DNA from: Acidobacteriaceae bacterium
Lineage (GTDB): Bacteria > Acidobacteriota > Terriglobia > Terriglobales > Acidobacteriaceae
Assembly: GCA_003165095.1 (NCBI GenBank)
Contig: PLSH01000084.1
Span: forward strand, 22,899 to 30,153
Reading direction: 5' to 3'
DNA: 7,255 bases
A model generated the notes under the pieces. That model was not told the origin of the DNA. It searched no databases and was given only the letters and a program-made list of their open reading frames with translations. The position numbers were made by a program, and so were the translations under genes. The first letter of the stretch is position 1; each line of letters begins with the position of its first letter. Of this stretch, positions 1 through 6,221 are shown in pieces.

Positions 1-1248
1 GAGATGGTGCATGTGGCGCGGGAGATGGAGCGGCAGGGATTCAAGCTGCCGCTGCTGATTGGCGGGGCGACCACGAGCCGGGCTCACACGGCGGTGAAGA
101 TTGCGCCGCACTACAGCCAGCCGGTGGTGCATGTACTGGATGCCAGCCGGGCGGTGCCGGTGACGACCAGCCTGCTGAGCGAAGACGGCAAGGATGCATT
201 CGTGGCGCAGCATCGCATGGAGTACGAGGCGCTGCGCAAGACGCACTCCGCGGCGCGGCAGAAGCTGGTTTCGCTGGATACTGCGCGAAAGAGGCGTACG
301 GAGATCGAGTGGCGCGCGGAGGATTTGCCAAAGCCCGAATTCATCGGCGTTCGCGTGCTGGATGACTTTCCGCTTGCGACGCTGCGCGAATTCATTGACT
401 GGACGCCGTTCTTTCATACCTGGGAGCTGAAGGGCGTTTACCCGCGGATTCTTGAAGACGAAAGACAAGGCGCACTGGCGCGGCAGATCTTTGCCGAGGC
501 CAATGCGCTGCTGGACGAGATGATTGCGAAGAAGCTGATCACTGCGCGTGGCGTTTATGGCTTCTTTCCCGCGAGCGCAGTGGGTGACGACGTGGAGCTG
601 TACGCGGACGGCGGACGCGGAAGGGTGCGGGAGCGATTCCATTTTCTTCGCCAGCAAGCGAACAGGGAAGGCAGCGAACCGTGCAGATCTCTTTCCGACT
701 TCATCGCGCCGAAAGAGACGGGACTGGTGGATTACATTGGGGCTTTCGCGGTTACCAGCGGGATTGGGCTGAAGGAGCTGTGCGACCGATTCAAGGCGGA
801 GCATGACGATTACAACGCGATCATGGCGGAGGCCATCGCCGACCGCCTGGCCGAAGCATTTGCCGAGTGCCTGCACAAGCGGGTGCGGGATGAGTGGGGA
901 TATGGCCGCGCGGAGGGACTGAGCATCGACGAGCTGATTCACGAGAAATATCGGGGAATCAGGCCGGCAGCGGGTTATCCGGCGTGTCCGGATCATACGG
1001 AGAAGGGTACGCTGTGGCGCCTGCTGGATGTGGAGGCGAACACGGGGATGCTGATTACCGAGTCGTTTGCGATGTGGCCGGGGTCGAGCGTGAGCGGACT
1101 CTACTTCGCCCACCCGGAGTCGCGTTATTTCTCGCTGGGCAAAATCGATCGCGACCAGGTGACGGACTATGCCGAACGCAAAGGGATGAGCGTGTCGGTG
1201 GTGGAACGATGGTTGGGGCAGAATTTGAATTACGATCCGGCGCAGTAG
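1..1248 (+). CDS. metH: Cobalamin-dependent methionine synthase, C-terminal part (5' truncated by window)
   Basis: MetH transfers a methyl group from 5-methyltetrahydrofolate to homocysteine through B12 in the cytoplasm. The frame is open at base 1, so the homocysteine, folate and cap domains and the B12-ligating histidine lie upstream, outside the window. Numbering from the Met at base 4, residues 1-60 are the end of the B12-binding domain, including IGGATTSRAHTAVKI (19-33), the conserved strand and loop that hold the cofactor tail. Residues 110-410 are the AdoMet-binding reactivation domain, which restores oxidised B12 by reductive methylation. Its marks are IDWTPFF (131-137, with the Asp that contacts AdoMet) and RPAAGYPACPDHTEK (320-334, with Arg320 and Tyr325 matching the AdoMet-contact motif RxxxGY). 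The gene ends normally at a TAG. It faces the lipid-enzyme gene convergently, and a transposon sits between them. No truncation or missing key residue is visible in the part seen. Confidence 0.97.
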   Translation, partial: EMVHVAREMERQGFKLPLLIGGATTSRAHTAVKIAPHYSQPVVHVLDASRAVPVTTSLLSEDGKDAFVAQHRMEYEALRKTHSAARQKLVSLDTARKRRTEIEWRAEDLPKPEFIGVRVLDDFPLATLREFIDWTPFFHTWELKGVYPRILEDERQGALARQIFAEANALLDEMIAKKLITARGVYGFFPASAVGDDVELYADGGRGRVRERFHFLRQQANREGSEPCRSLSDFIAPKETGLVDYIGAFAVTSGIGLKELCDRFKAEHDDYNAIMAEAIADRLAEAFAECLHKRVRDEWGYGRAEGLSIDELIHEKYRGIRPAAGYPACPDHTEKGTLWRLLDVEANTGMLITESFAMWPGSSVSGLYFAHPESRYFSLGKIDRDQVTDYAERKGMSVSVVERWLGQNLNYDPAQ

Positions 1249-1278
1249 GCTAGCGCGGCTGGCCTGGAGCGTGCTGTC

Positions 1279-1286
1279 CTAATCAG
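1279..1286. repeat. Left target-site duplication of the IS1595-type element
   Basis: CTAATCAG directly abuts the left inverted repeat and recurs exactly beyond the right end (3277-3284). An 8-bp duplication is the length known for the IS1595 family. The match extends one base further outward on the left (C at 1278) only because the right repeat ends in CC, so the symmetric 8-bp reading is the one that fits both ends. Confidence 0.92.
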
Positions 1287-1310
1287 GGCAATAATTACCT
1301 TGACTCGCCC
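1287..1310 (+). repeat. Left terminal inverted repeat
   Basis: This 24-bp repeat begins GGCAATAATTACC and ends GACTCGCCC. It is an exact reverse complement of 3253-3276. It also contains TTGACT (1300-1305), which serves as a plausible -35 box for the transposase. Confidence 0.95.
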
Positions 1311-1328
1311 ACTGTTTTTTGCTAGAGT
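1300..1328 (+). promoter_or_regulatory. Predicted sigma70-type promoter of the transposase, -35 inside the inverted repeat
   Basis: TTGACT (1300-1305, five of six consensus bases) is followed after exactly 17 nt by TAGAGT (1323-1328, four of six). Transcription would then start near 1335, leaving a short leader before the ATG at 1348. This is a sequence match only, but spacing and position are right. Confidence 0.6.
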
Positions 1329-1347
1329 TTAGACAGTGAGGCGCGTT

Positions 1348-2295
1348 ATGAATACCGAACCGAATAGCCTTCAGGAAGCAATCGTATACTTCTCGAATCA
1401 TGATAACTGCATTGATTATCTTGTTGCGCGACGCTGGCCAGATGGAGCGATTTGCCCCGGCTGCGGCTCGGCAAAGGTCAGCTTCAATGCGATGCGGCGC
1501 ACTTGGAAGTGCGGGAGCCATCACGCGAAGCGTGAGTTTTCCATCAAGGTTGGCACGGTGATGGAGGATTCTCCCATCGGACTCGATAAATGGCTCACCG
1601 CAACCTGGCTGCTCACGAACTGCAAGAACGGGATCAGCAGTTACGAGATTGCGCGAGACGTGCAGGTCTCGCAAAAGGCCGCGTGGTTCATGCTGCACCG
1701 CATCCGTCTCGCCATGCAAGACGAGTTCTTTGGAAGCAAGCTCGGCGGCGAGGTCGAAGCGGACGAAACTTTCATCGGCGGCAAATCCCGCAACATGCAT
1801 GTGAGCAAGCGCCAGCGTCGCATCACCGGAACCGGCGGCAAAGACAAGACTGCGGTCATGGGGATGCTGGAGCGCGGTGGAGAGGTTCGCACTATCGTAG
1901 TCCCAAACCGCAAGAGAGCGGCATTGCAGACTGAGGTTCGCAAGCATGTCGAAGCTGGCGCGGCTCTCTACACTGATTCGCTTCCATCCTACAGCGGACT
2001 TGCTCAGAATTACGCTCATGCGGTTGTCGATCATGCCGTCGCCTATGTGGATGGCCGAGTGCATACCAATGGCCTTGAGAACTTCTGGTCGCTGCTCAAG
2101 CGGGGTATTGCTGGAACCTATGTGAGTGTAGAGCCGTTCCATCTCTTCCGTTACCTCGATGAGCAATCGTTCCGTTTCAACAACCGTAGGACGAGTGATT
2201 CAAGCCGCTTTAGCCGAGCGGTATCTCAGATCGTTGGTAAGCGCCTCACATTTGCTCAGTTGACGGGCAAGGAGGGAGCCGCCGCGACCTGCTAA
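1348..2295 (+). CDS. IS1595-family transposase (ISXO2-like DDE domain), 315 aa
   Basis: This protein cuts and joins the transposon ends. Numbered from the ATG at 1348, it has an N-terminal zinc-ribbon-like segment (CPGC at 36-39, KCGSHH at 54-59) and a helix-turn-helix-like stretch (about 95-125, ISSYEIARDVQVSQKAAWFML). The ISXO2-like catalytic domain follows: EADETFIGG with Asp139, YTDSLPSY with Asp210, and HTNGLENFWSLLKR with Asn241 and Glu244, the DDNE-type set of this family. The C-terminal FRYLDEQSFRFNNR is also typical. A GTG at 1336 would add four residues, but it falls at the predicted transcription start. The ATG has GTGAGG (1336-1341) six bases ahead and is preferred. The frame is complete and undamaged, and it ends at a TAA followed by an intrinsic terminator. 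Its stop overlaps the stop of the convergent 52-aa gene. Confidence 0.95.
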   Translation: MNTEPNSLQEAIVYFSNHDNCIDYLVARRWPDGAICPGCGSAKVSFNAMRRTWKCGSHHAKREFSIKVGTVMEDSPIGLDKWLTATWLLTNCKNGISSYEIARDVQVSQKAAWFMLHRIRLAMQDEFFGSKLGGEVEADETFIGGKSRNMHVSKRQRRITGTGGKDKTAVMGMLERGGEVRTIVVPNRKRAALQTEVRKHVEAGAALYTDSLPSYSGLAQNYAHAVVDHAVAYVDGRVHTNGLENFWSLLKRGIAGTYVSVEPFHLFRYLDEQSFRFNNRRTSDSSRFSRAVSQIVGKRLTFAQLTGKEGAAATC

Positions 2296-2450
2296 CCCTT
2301 TACGCTTGAAGCGCGGGAAGCGGGCGAAGTTCTAGCCCGCTTTTTTCGTGTCTGCTTGCGTTTCCATTCCTTCTCGCGTCGCTGTAATTCCTCGCGTGAG
2401 ACGCTTAGAATCTTGCGAACAACGCTGTCGAATTTCTCTGATTCATTCAT
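2292..2450 (-). CDS. Small basic protein of unknown function, second cargo gene (52 aa)
   Basis: The ATG at 2450-2448 overlaps the TGA of the 263-aa gene by four bases (ATGA), the usual sign of translational coupling. The product begins MNESEKFDSVVRKILSV, a probable helix. A charged middle follows (SREELQRREKEWKRKQ, about 18-33), then a strongly basic tail (TRKKRAR, 34-40) and a Ser/Ala-rich end, closing with a TAG. The acidic-to-basic helical pattern suggests binding to nucleic acid or to the partner protein, but no family is recognised. In its favour are the overlap, the sensible composition and the fit between two genes. Against it, the last third is read through the reverse of the transposase terminator, so the tail may be constrained by that rather than by protein function. 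Its stop overlaps the transposase stop on the other strand. No strong ribosome site of its own is seen. Confidence 0.65.
   Translation of the reverse strand: MNESEKFDSVVRKILSVSREELQRREKEWKRKQTRKKRARTSPASRASSVKG
2318..2346 (+). terminator. Intrinsic terminator of the transposase gene
   Basis: An 8-bp perfect stem, AAGCGGGC (2318-2325) with GCCCGCTT (2335-2342), encloses a 9-base loop and runs into six T (2341-2346), about 20 bases after the transposase stop. It works in the plus direction only, as there is no T-run on the other side. It lies inside the coding sequence of the convergent 52-aa gene. Confidence 0.85.
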
Positions 2451-3238
2451 GGTTGTGCCGGTGCCTTTGGTTTGGTGAAATCGTATTTACCTAGTTGCTG
2501 AGGGACTACATAGACGTGCTGGAAGAACTGCCGCGTGAAATCTACAATGGCTTCGGCATGTTCCTTTACGATAATGACGACGGGGCCAGCCACCTGCATT
2601 TCGCCCGCTTGTTGCGCGGCTAACACGTCCGCTTCTGGCGGATGTGCTCCGCGATTTCCGCCTAGCCGAATCTTGTGTGCCACTTCCTTCATATGAGGAG
2701 TAATCTTTCGCTGACTCTCAAGTGAGTCGATCATATCTTCTAGGTCTCTGATGCCTTTCGGTATTCCCAAGTCGATGCAACTCGCCTCTAACGCTCGCCT
2801 ACACATTTCTACGGTTGCATTGTAAGCATTTACAAAAAGACAACGTAGAGCCTCTTTGAAATCCACTTGGATATGCGGGGGAATTTCAGGCGCAACCGTA
2901 TCGTTTGGTGCCCCAAGGGGATAATGAGAAACATAGTTGACTGTGTGATTATTGTTGGCATATGTAACGATAGCAAGGATGTATTTCATGCATCCTTGGC
3001 ACTGCATCGCTGCGATCCCTTGGCCTCTTATGTCGTGATGTACCCCAGTTACGAGCATAAATACCGAGGGTCGATTGCAATCAGAGTGAGGGCAGGTTCC
3101 TCGTAGCGAGAATGCAAGTTGTTGCGGATTCGTTATGGTCCCTATCATGTCTCTAGGCCACTCTTTCCACAGGTAAAGCGCCGTCGCCTGAAGTAAGTCG
3201 AATAGCGACGGCGTATCCTGCTCATCTATGGGGATCAT
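2447..3238 (-). CDS. Zinc-ribbon plus DUF4145-like protein, first cargo gene (263 aa)
   Basis: This is a transposon passenger with no role in transposition that can be seen. Residues 1-45 hold a helical lead (SLFDLLQATALYLWKEWP). Cys49-x4-Cys54 and Cys80-x2-Cys83 then form a probable zinc ribbon around beta-rich sequence. Residues 124-240 look like DUF4145: DFKEALRCLFVNAYNATVEM leads into CRRALEASCIDLGI, a spacer helix pair, and KIRLGGNRGAHPPEADV (189-205) with the family-typical IRxxGNxxAH. DUF4145 occurs in restriction-system proteins and, as I recall, has been grouped with the HEPN fold, whose RNases use a conserved Arg/His pair. Arg191 or Arg196 with His199 would be candidates, though the spacing is not the standard Rx4-6H. 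There is no signal peptide or membrane segment. The ATG at 3238 lies 14 bases inside the right inverted repeat, with GGGGGTG at a suitable distance. The gene is coupled to the 52-aa gene downstream. A defence or toxin role is inference only. Confidence 0.8.
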   Translation of the reverse strand: MIPIDEQDTPSLFDLLQATALYLWKEWPRDMIGTITNPQQLAFSLRGTCPHSDCNRPSVFMLVTGVHHDIRGQGIAAMQCQGCMKYILAIVTYANNNHTVNYVSHYPLGAPNDTVAPEIPPHIQVDFKEALRCLFVNAYNATVEMCRRALEASCIDLGIPKGIRDLEDMIDSLESQRKITPHMKEVAHKIRLGGNRGAHPPEADVLAAQQAGEMQVAGPVVIIVKEHAEAIVDFTRQFFQHVYVVPQQLGKYDFTKPKAPAQP

Positions 3239-3252
3239 CGTACACCCCCATC

Positions 3253-3276
3253 GGGCGAGTCAAGGTAATTATTGCC
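3253..3276 (-). repeat. Right terminal inverted repeat
   Basis: This 24-bp repeat is an exact reverse complement of 1287-1310. Inward of it the match stops (GATG against ACTG). The start codon of the 263-aa gene lies only 14 bases inside, so any promoter for the cargo must use this repeat, the flanking host DNA, or both. Confidence 0.95.
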
Positions 3277-3284
3277 CTAATCAG
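3277..3284. repeat. Right target-site duplication
   Basis: CTAATCAG is identical to 1279-1286. With one copy and the element removed, metH and the lipid-enzyme gene would be convergent, with only about 51 bases between their stop codons. Confidence 0.92.
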
Positions 3285-3297
3285 CGCATGAGTGGAC

Positions 3298-6078
3298 CTA
3301 ATCCGGGTGATCCCCTGACGCCGAGTAATCGAGCAGGCGTTCCACTTCGGCGTGGAGGCGCGTGGTGATTCCAGCCTCGGTGTCCTGGGGGCCGAAGAGG
3401 ATTGCCTCTCCCACCCGCACCTCGATGGTCCCTGAGCGGAACCATCTTCGCCGACGCGTTTTGAGCTCGCCCAGGCCGCGAATGGCCACCGGCAGCACGG
3501 GCGCGCCGCATTCCCTTGCCAGCAGTCCGATGCCGGTACGGAAGGGCGCCAGCCGGCCCTCCGCGGAGCGTGTTCCTTCTGGAAAGACGAGCACGCTGTA
3601 GCCGCGATCCATGGCCTTGCCGGCATGCGCAAAGCTGGTTTGGAAATCCCTGCGACGGGGCAGGGGAAATACATTGAAGAGCGCGGTTATCAGCCAGTAG
3701 GCGGGCGGACCGAAGACAAAGAATCCCCTGGTTCCAGGGGCACGGTCGGGATCTCGCCAATGGCGATAGTCTTCGAGCATCTCGCCGAGCATGGCCGCGG
3801 CAATGTGGCGCCGGACGCGTCCTTCGAGCGCATATTGGACCAACGGCCCGTCGAAAGTGGTGACGTGATTGGCCACGATCAGCAGCGGTCCATGGGGCAG
3901 CGGCGTTTTCGGCCCCTTAACGCGGGGGTTTGCCAGCAACCAAACCAGGGGGCGCATGGCCGTCTCGATGAACGCAATCCTGATCCACTCAACGGGTTTC
4001 CACCAGGGCCACTGGGGATAGATAAACCGTGTCCGCGGCGGTTTCGACTGCGGAGTTGCGGCCGATGCACGCGCAGAGGCGCCAGGCTCGCTCGCGGGCC
4101 GGCCGACACTTTCGCGCGGTTGGTCATTTTGAGCGGAGCGAGGTGAAATTGGAGCGGCTGCTTCCCGCTCTTCAGGGGAAGGTTTGAGGGGCGCCTCCTC
4201 TGAGCCGACTTGTTCTCCACCGGCTACCAATCCGCGCAAATCTCCGAGCGTTTCTATCTCTTCAAGAAGGCCGCTTCCCGAGACAATGCCCAGCCGCTCT
4301 TCGATAGCCGCGGCCAGTTGTACGCGGCCCAGGCTATCCAGATGCAAGTCCTCTGTGAGGCGCAACTCGTCACCAACTCCAGGGTGGGCTTCGCCGGTTA
4401 TTTGCGCGATCAGGGTAAGCAGCCAGTCAGAAGACGCGCCAAAGGCTTCCTGACCGGACGCTGCCGCGCCGGAGGTACTGGTGGCAGCGGCGGCCTGGAT
4501 CCGCTGCAGCCATGCGGCCACAGCCTTGCGACGGACCTTTCCGGTGGAGGTCCGGGGCAGATCCGGTTCAGGCCACAGCACCCAGCGCAGGATCTTCTGG
4601 AAGTCCGCGAGCCGCGCATTGGCGTTCTCGATTGCCTTCGCGGCCTGGTCGCTGGAGCCGCGGATGGCGAGCACCGCGCAGGGCTCCGGCCCTGCCGCAG
4701 TCTCCATGGCTACCACGGCACATGCAGCCACGCCCGGCTGTTCTTCCACGACTGCTTCAAGGTCTTCAGGGTGCACGTTGACCCCAGCCGCGGTGACAAT
4801 TATCTCGCTCTTACGGCCGAGAAACTTCAGCTCGCCCGACTCCTGCATCTCCGCCAGGTCGCCGGTGGCCAGCCACTCACCGTGGCGGGCATGGAGCGCC
4901 CCGCCCGACCACGTAGCGCCGGAGATGGATGCGCCGCGCACCAGCACCTCGCCATCGGGGCCGAGCTTGACCTCGCGGCCGGCGAGCGGCTTGCCGATGG
5001 TGCCTTTGGCGACGTGGAAGGGATGGTTAAGCGTGATGAGCGCCGTGGTTTCGGTCATGCCGTATCCCTGAACCAGGACGAAGCCCAGGGTGTTCCAGAA
5101 TTGTTCGAGCGGGCCGGCCAGTGCGCCGCCACCGGAGACGAAGGCCCAGAACTTGGGCCCGAAGGCCCGATGCACATCTCGGAAGCGCCACCATTTTCGC
5201 AGCGTCCCAACCTGCTTCGATTGCTCCACGCGGGCGGCCAGATGCGGATCGCGCAATTCAAGATGAGCCTTGATGAGGGCCAGCACGCGCGGCACCGCGG
5301 CCAGCACGGAGATGCGTTCGTGATGAATGAGCTCGATGAGCCGCGGCGCGGCAGGCCGGCTCTGGAAATGCAACTCCGCCTTGAAAATGGGAGGGACCCA
5401 CAACCCCATGGTTTGCCCGAAGACGTGGCTCAGGGGCAGAGTATGCAGAATCCGGAGCGGGTGGATGAGCCACTCGTAGCGCATGTAGCGCCGCGCGCCG
5501 TCTTCGATGGGGCCGACGCTGGCCAGGACGTTTCCGTGGGTCAGTACAATCCCCTTGGGATCGCCGGTGGTGCCGGAAGTGAACAGGATTTGCAGCGGGG
5601 TGTCTGAGCGGAGGCCTGCAATTGGCCCAGCTTCCTCGTCCGGCAGTTCGGCGAGCCAGTCTTCAAACGCGAGGGTGGAAATGTGGAGATGCGGACTCTC
5701 CGAATCCCGATTTTGAGATTGTGGACCTAGCTGCAACAGCAGGATGGCATCGCCCACTGCGAGGCTGGGGGCAACGTCCGCCGCCACGCGGGCGACAAAT
5801 TCGGCAGTCCCGTTGGCGTCGAGTGGAACGGCCAGAACACCGCGCAGGAGGCAACCGTGGAAGACCGCAATCGACTCCGCGCTGTTTTCGGCCCACAGCA
5901 GGACGCGATCGCCGGGCCCGATGCCGCGCTGCTCGAGCAGGGCGGCAAAGCGTCCGGCGAGCCGTGCCAATTCCCCATAGGTGGTTACCCGCCGCCGGTT
6001 TCCCTGGTAGCGGACCACAGCGACCTCGCGGTCGAAACGGCGAAAGTCATCGAGGAGTGTAGCCAAATGGTCTCGCAT
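3298..6078 (-). CDS. Trifunctional AMP-ligase / acyl-carrier / PlsC acyltransferase fusion (926 aa)
   Basis: The protein likely activates a fatty acid with ATP, loads it onto its own carrier domain and transfers it to a lysophospholipid or glycerophosphate. Residues 1-525 are the adenylating domain: FTSGTTGDPKG (166-176) binds phosphate, GYGMTET (338-344) and TGDL (405-408) bind adenylate, FLGRKSE (419-425) is the hinge and STGK (511-514) carries the catalytic Lys514. Residues 551-620 are an acyl-carrier domain with LDSLGR, whose Ser582 would take phosphopantetheine. A Pro/Ala/Ser/Glu-rich linker (621-680) follows. Residues 685-926 are a PlsC domain with NHVTTFD (His738, Asp743; the HX4D motif) and FPEGTRS (832-838), plus a hydrophobic stretch (786-805) that may lie on the membrane. 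E. coli Aas combines the same two enzyme activities in the opposite order and lacks the carrier. The ATG has GGAG five bases ahead (6084-6087). All key residues are present. Confidence 0.93.
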   Translation of the reverse strand: MRDHLATLLDDFRRFDREVAVVRYQGNRRRVTTYGELARLAGRFAALLEQRGIGPGDRVLLWAENSAESIAVFHGCLLRGVLAVPLDANGTAEFVARVAADVAPSLAVGDAILLLQLGPQSQNRDSESPHLHISTLAFEDWLAELPDEEAGPIAGLRSDTPLQILFTSGTTGDPKGIVLTHGNVLASVGPIEDGARRYMRYEWLIHPLRILHTLPLSHVFGQTMGLWVPPIFKAELHFQSRPAAPRLIELIHHERISVLAAVPRVLALIKAHLELRDPHLAARVEQSKQVGTLRKWWRFRDVHRAFGPKFWAFVSGGGALAGPLEQFWNTLGFVLVQGYGMTETTALITLNHPFHVAKGTIGKPLAGREVKLGPDGEVLVRGASISGATWSGGALHARHGEWLATGDLAEMQESGELKFLGRKSEIIVTAAGVNVHPEDLEAVVEEQPGVAACAVVAMETAAGPEPCAVLAIRGSSDQAAKAIENANARLADFQKILRWVLWPEPDLPRTSTGKVRRKAVAAWLQRIQAAAATSTSGAAASGQEAFGASSDWLLTLIAQITGEAHPGVGDELRLTEDLHLDSLGRVQLAAAIEERLGIVSGSGLLEEIETLGDLRGLVAGGEQVGSEEAPLKPSPEEREAAAPISPRSAQNDQPRESVGRPASEPGASARASAATPQSKPPRTRFIYPQWPWWKPVEWIRIAFIETAMRPLVWLLANPRVKGPKTPLPHGPLLIVANHVTTFDGPLVQYALEGRVRRHIAAAMLGEMLEDYRHWRDPDRAPGTRGFFVFGPPAYWLITALFNVFPLPRRRDFQTSFAHAGKAMDRGYSVLVFPEGTRSAEGRLAPFRTGIGLLARECGAPVLPVAIRGLGELKTRRRRWFRSGTIEVRVGEAILFGPQDTEAGITTRLHAEVERLLDYSASGDHPD
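4123..4150 (+). repeat. Dispersed-repeat-like sequence inside the linker of the fusion gene
   Basis: GTCATTTTGAGCGGAGCG and the bases after it resemble a short dispersed element (GTCATTCTGAGCGAAGCG type) common between genes in acidobacteria and some other bacteria. That comparison is from memory. Here it is read in frame on the minus strand as part of the linker (around residues 643-652, ISPRSAQNDQ), between the carrier and acyltransferase domains, where sequence is free to vary. Copy number in this genome is not visible from one window. Confidence 0.4.
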
Positions 6079-6083
6079 GGACG

Positions 6084-6087
6084 CTCC
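6084..6087 (-). promoter_or_regulatory. Ribosome binding site of the lipid-enzyme fusion
   Basis: GGAG on the minus strand, five bases before the ATG at 6078, supports that start. The protein begins directly with a typical ligase N-terminus. Confidence 0.6.
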
Positions 6088-6193
6088 GGCGCGGTTCAGG
6101 CCGGTTCAATCTGTTCGATGCCGAACTCAGCCATTTGTTCCTTATGAAAGCAGAGTTGGCTCAAGGACTTGGTAGGTATTGTGACACTTTCGG

Positions 6194-6221
6194 TTGACAC
6201 ACAGAGGCGTTTTGATGGAAT
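6194..6221 (+). promoter_or_regulatory. Possible promoter toward lhr
   Basis: TTGACA (6194-6199, full -35 consensus) is followed by 16 bases and TGGAAT (6216-6221, four of six). It would leave a leader of about 220 bases before lhr, which is long. The evidence is a motif match only. Confidence 0.25.

Larger units (their letters stand above)
1287..3276 (+). mobile_element. Complete IS1595-type transposon with two cargo genes (1990 bp)
   Basis: The element is bounded by perfect 24-bp inverted repeats (1287-1310 and 3253-3276, outer ends GGCAATAATTACC) and flanked by an 8-bp direct repeat, so both edges can be set to the base. It contains a transposase gene on the plus strand and, converging on it, a 263-aa gene and a 52-aa gene on the minus strand. 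Simple IS1595 elements are about 1 kb. The family is known to include larger members that carry passenger genes, and this is one of those. Its base composition is lower in GC than the host: one 60-base line of the cargo (2881-2940) has 28 G+C, against 43 in a line of the neighbouring lipid gene (5101-5160). Intact repeats, an exact target duplication and an undamaged transposase suggest recent arrival and an active element. The subgroup within the family cannot be set without a search. Confidence 0.93.

Noticed and set aside
1249..1278. Hairpin GCGCG...CGTGC after metH as a terminator
   Set aside because: The stem is short with a G-U pair and a 12-base loop, and no T-run follows, so it is not a convincing intrinsic terminator.
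1336..1347. GTG at 1336 as the transposase start
   Set aside because: It coincides with the predicted transcription start and would leave no room for a ribosome site. The ATG at 1348 has one at good distance.
1279..2166. 295-aa open frame on the minus strand opposite the transposase
   Set aside because: It is antisense to a clear transposase, has no ribosome site or family-like sequence, and runs out through the left inverted repeat into host DNA.
3222..3674. 150-aa minus-strand frame spanning the right transposon end
   Set aside because: It overlaps the PlsC coding region in another frame and crosses the transposon boundary, so it is a chance frame.
4210..5607. 465-aa open frame on the plus strand opposite the lipid-enzyme gene
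   Set aside because: It lies wholly antisense to a gene with clear ligase and carrier motifs. Its translation has no recognisable domain and the composition expected of a high-GC antisense frame.
6113..6126. GTTCG-ATGC-CGAAC as a LexA (SOS) box before lhr
   Set aside because: The known Gram-positive-type box has the half-sites in the opposite order (CGAAC-N4-GTTCG). It also lies in the leader of the other gene, far from lhr.
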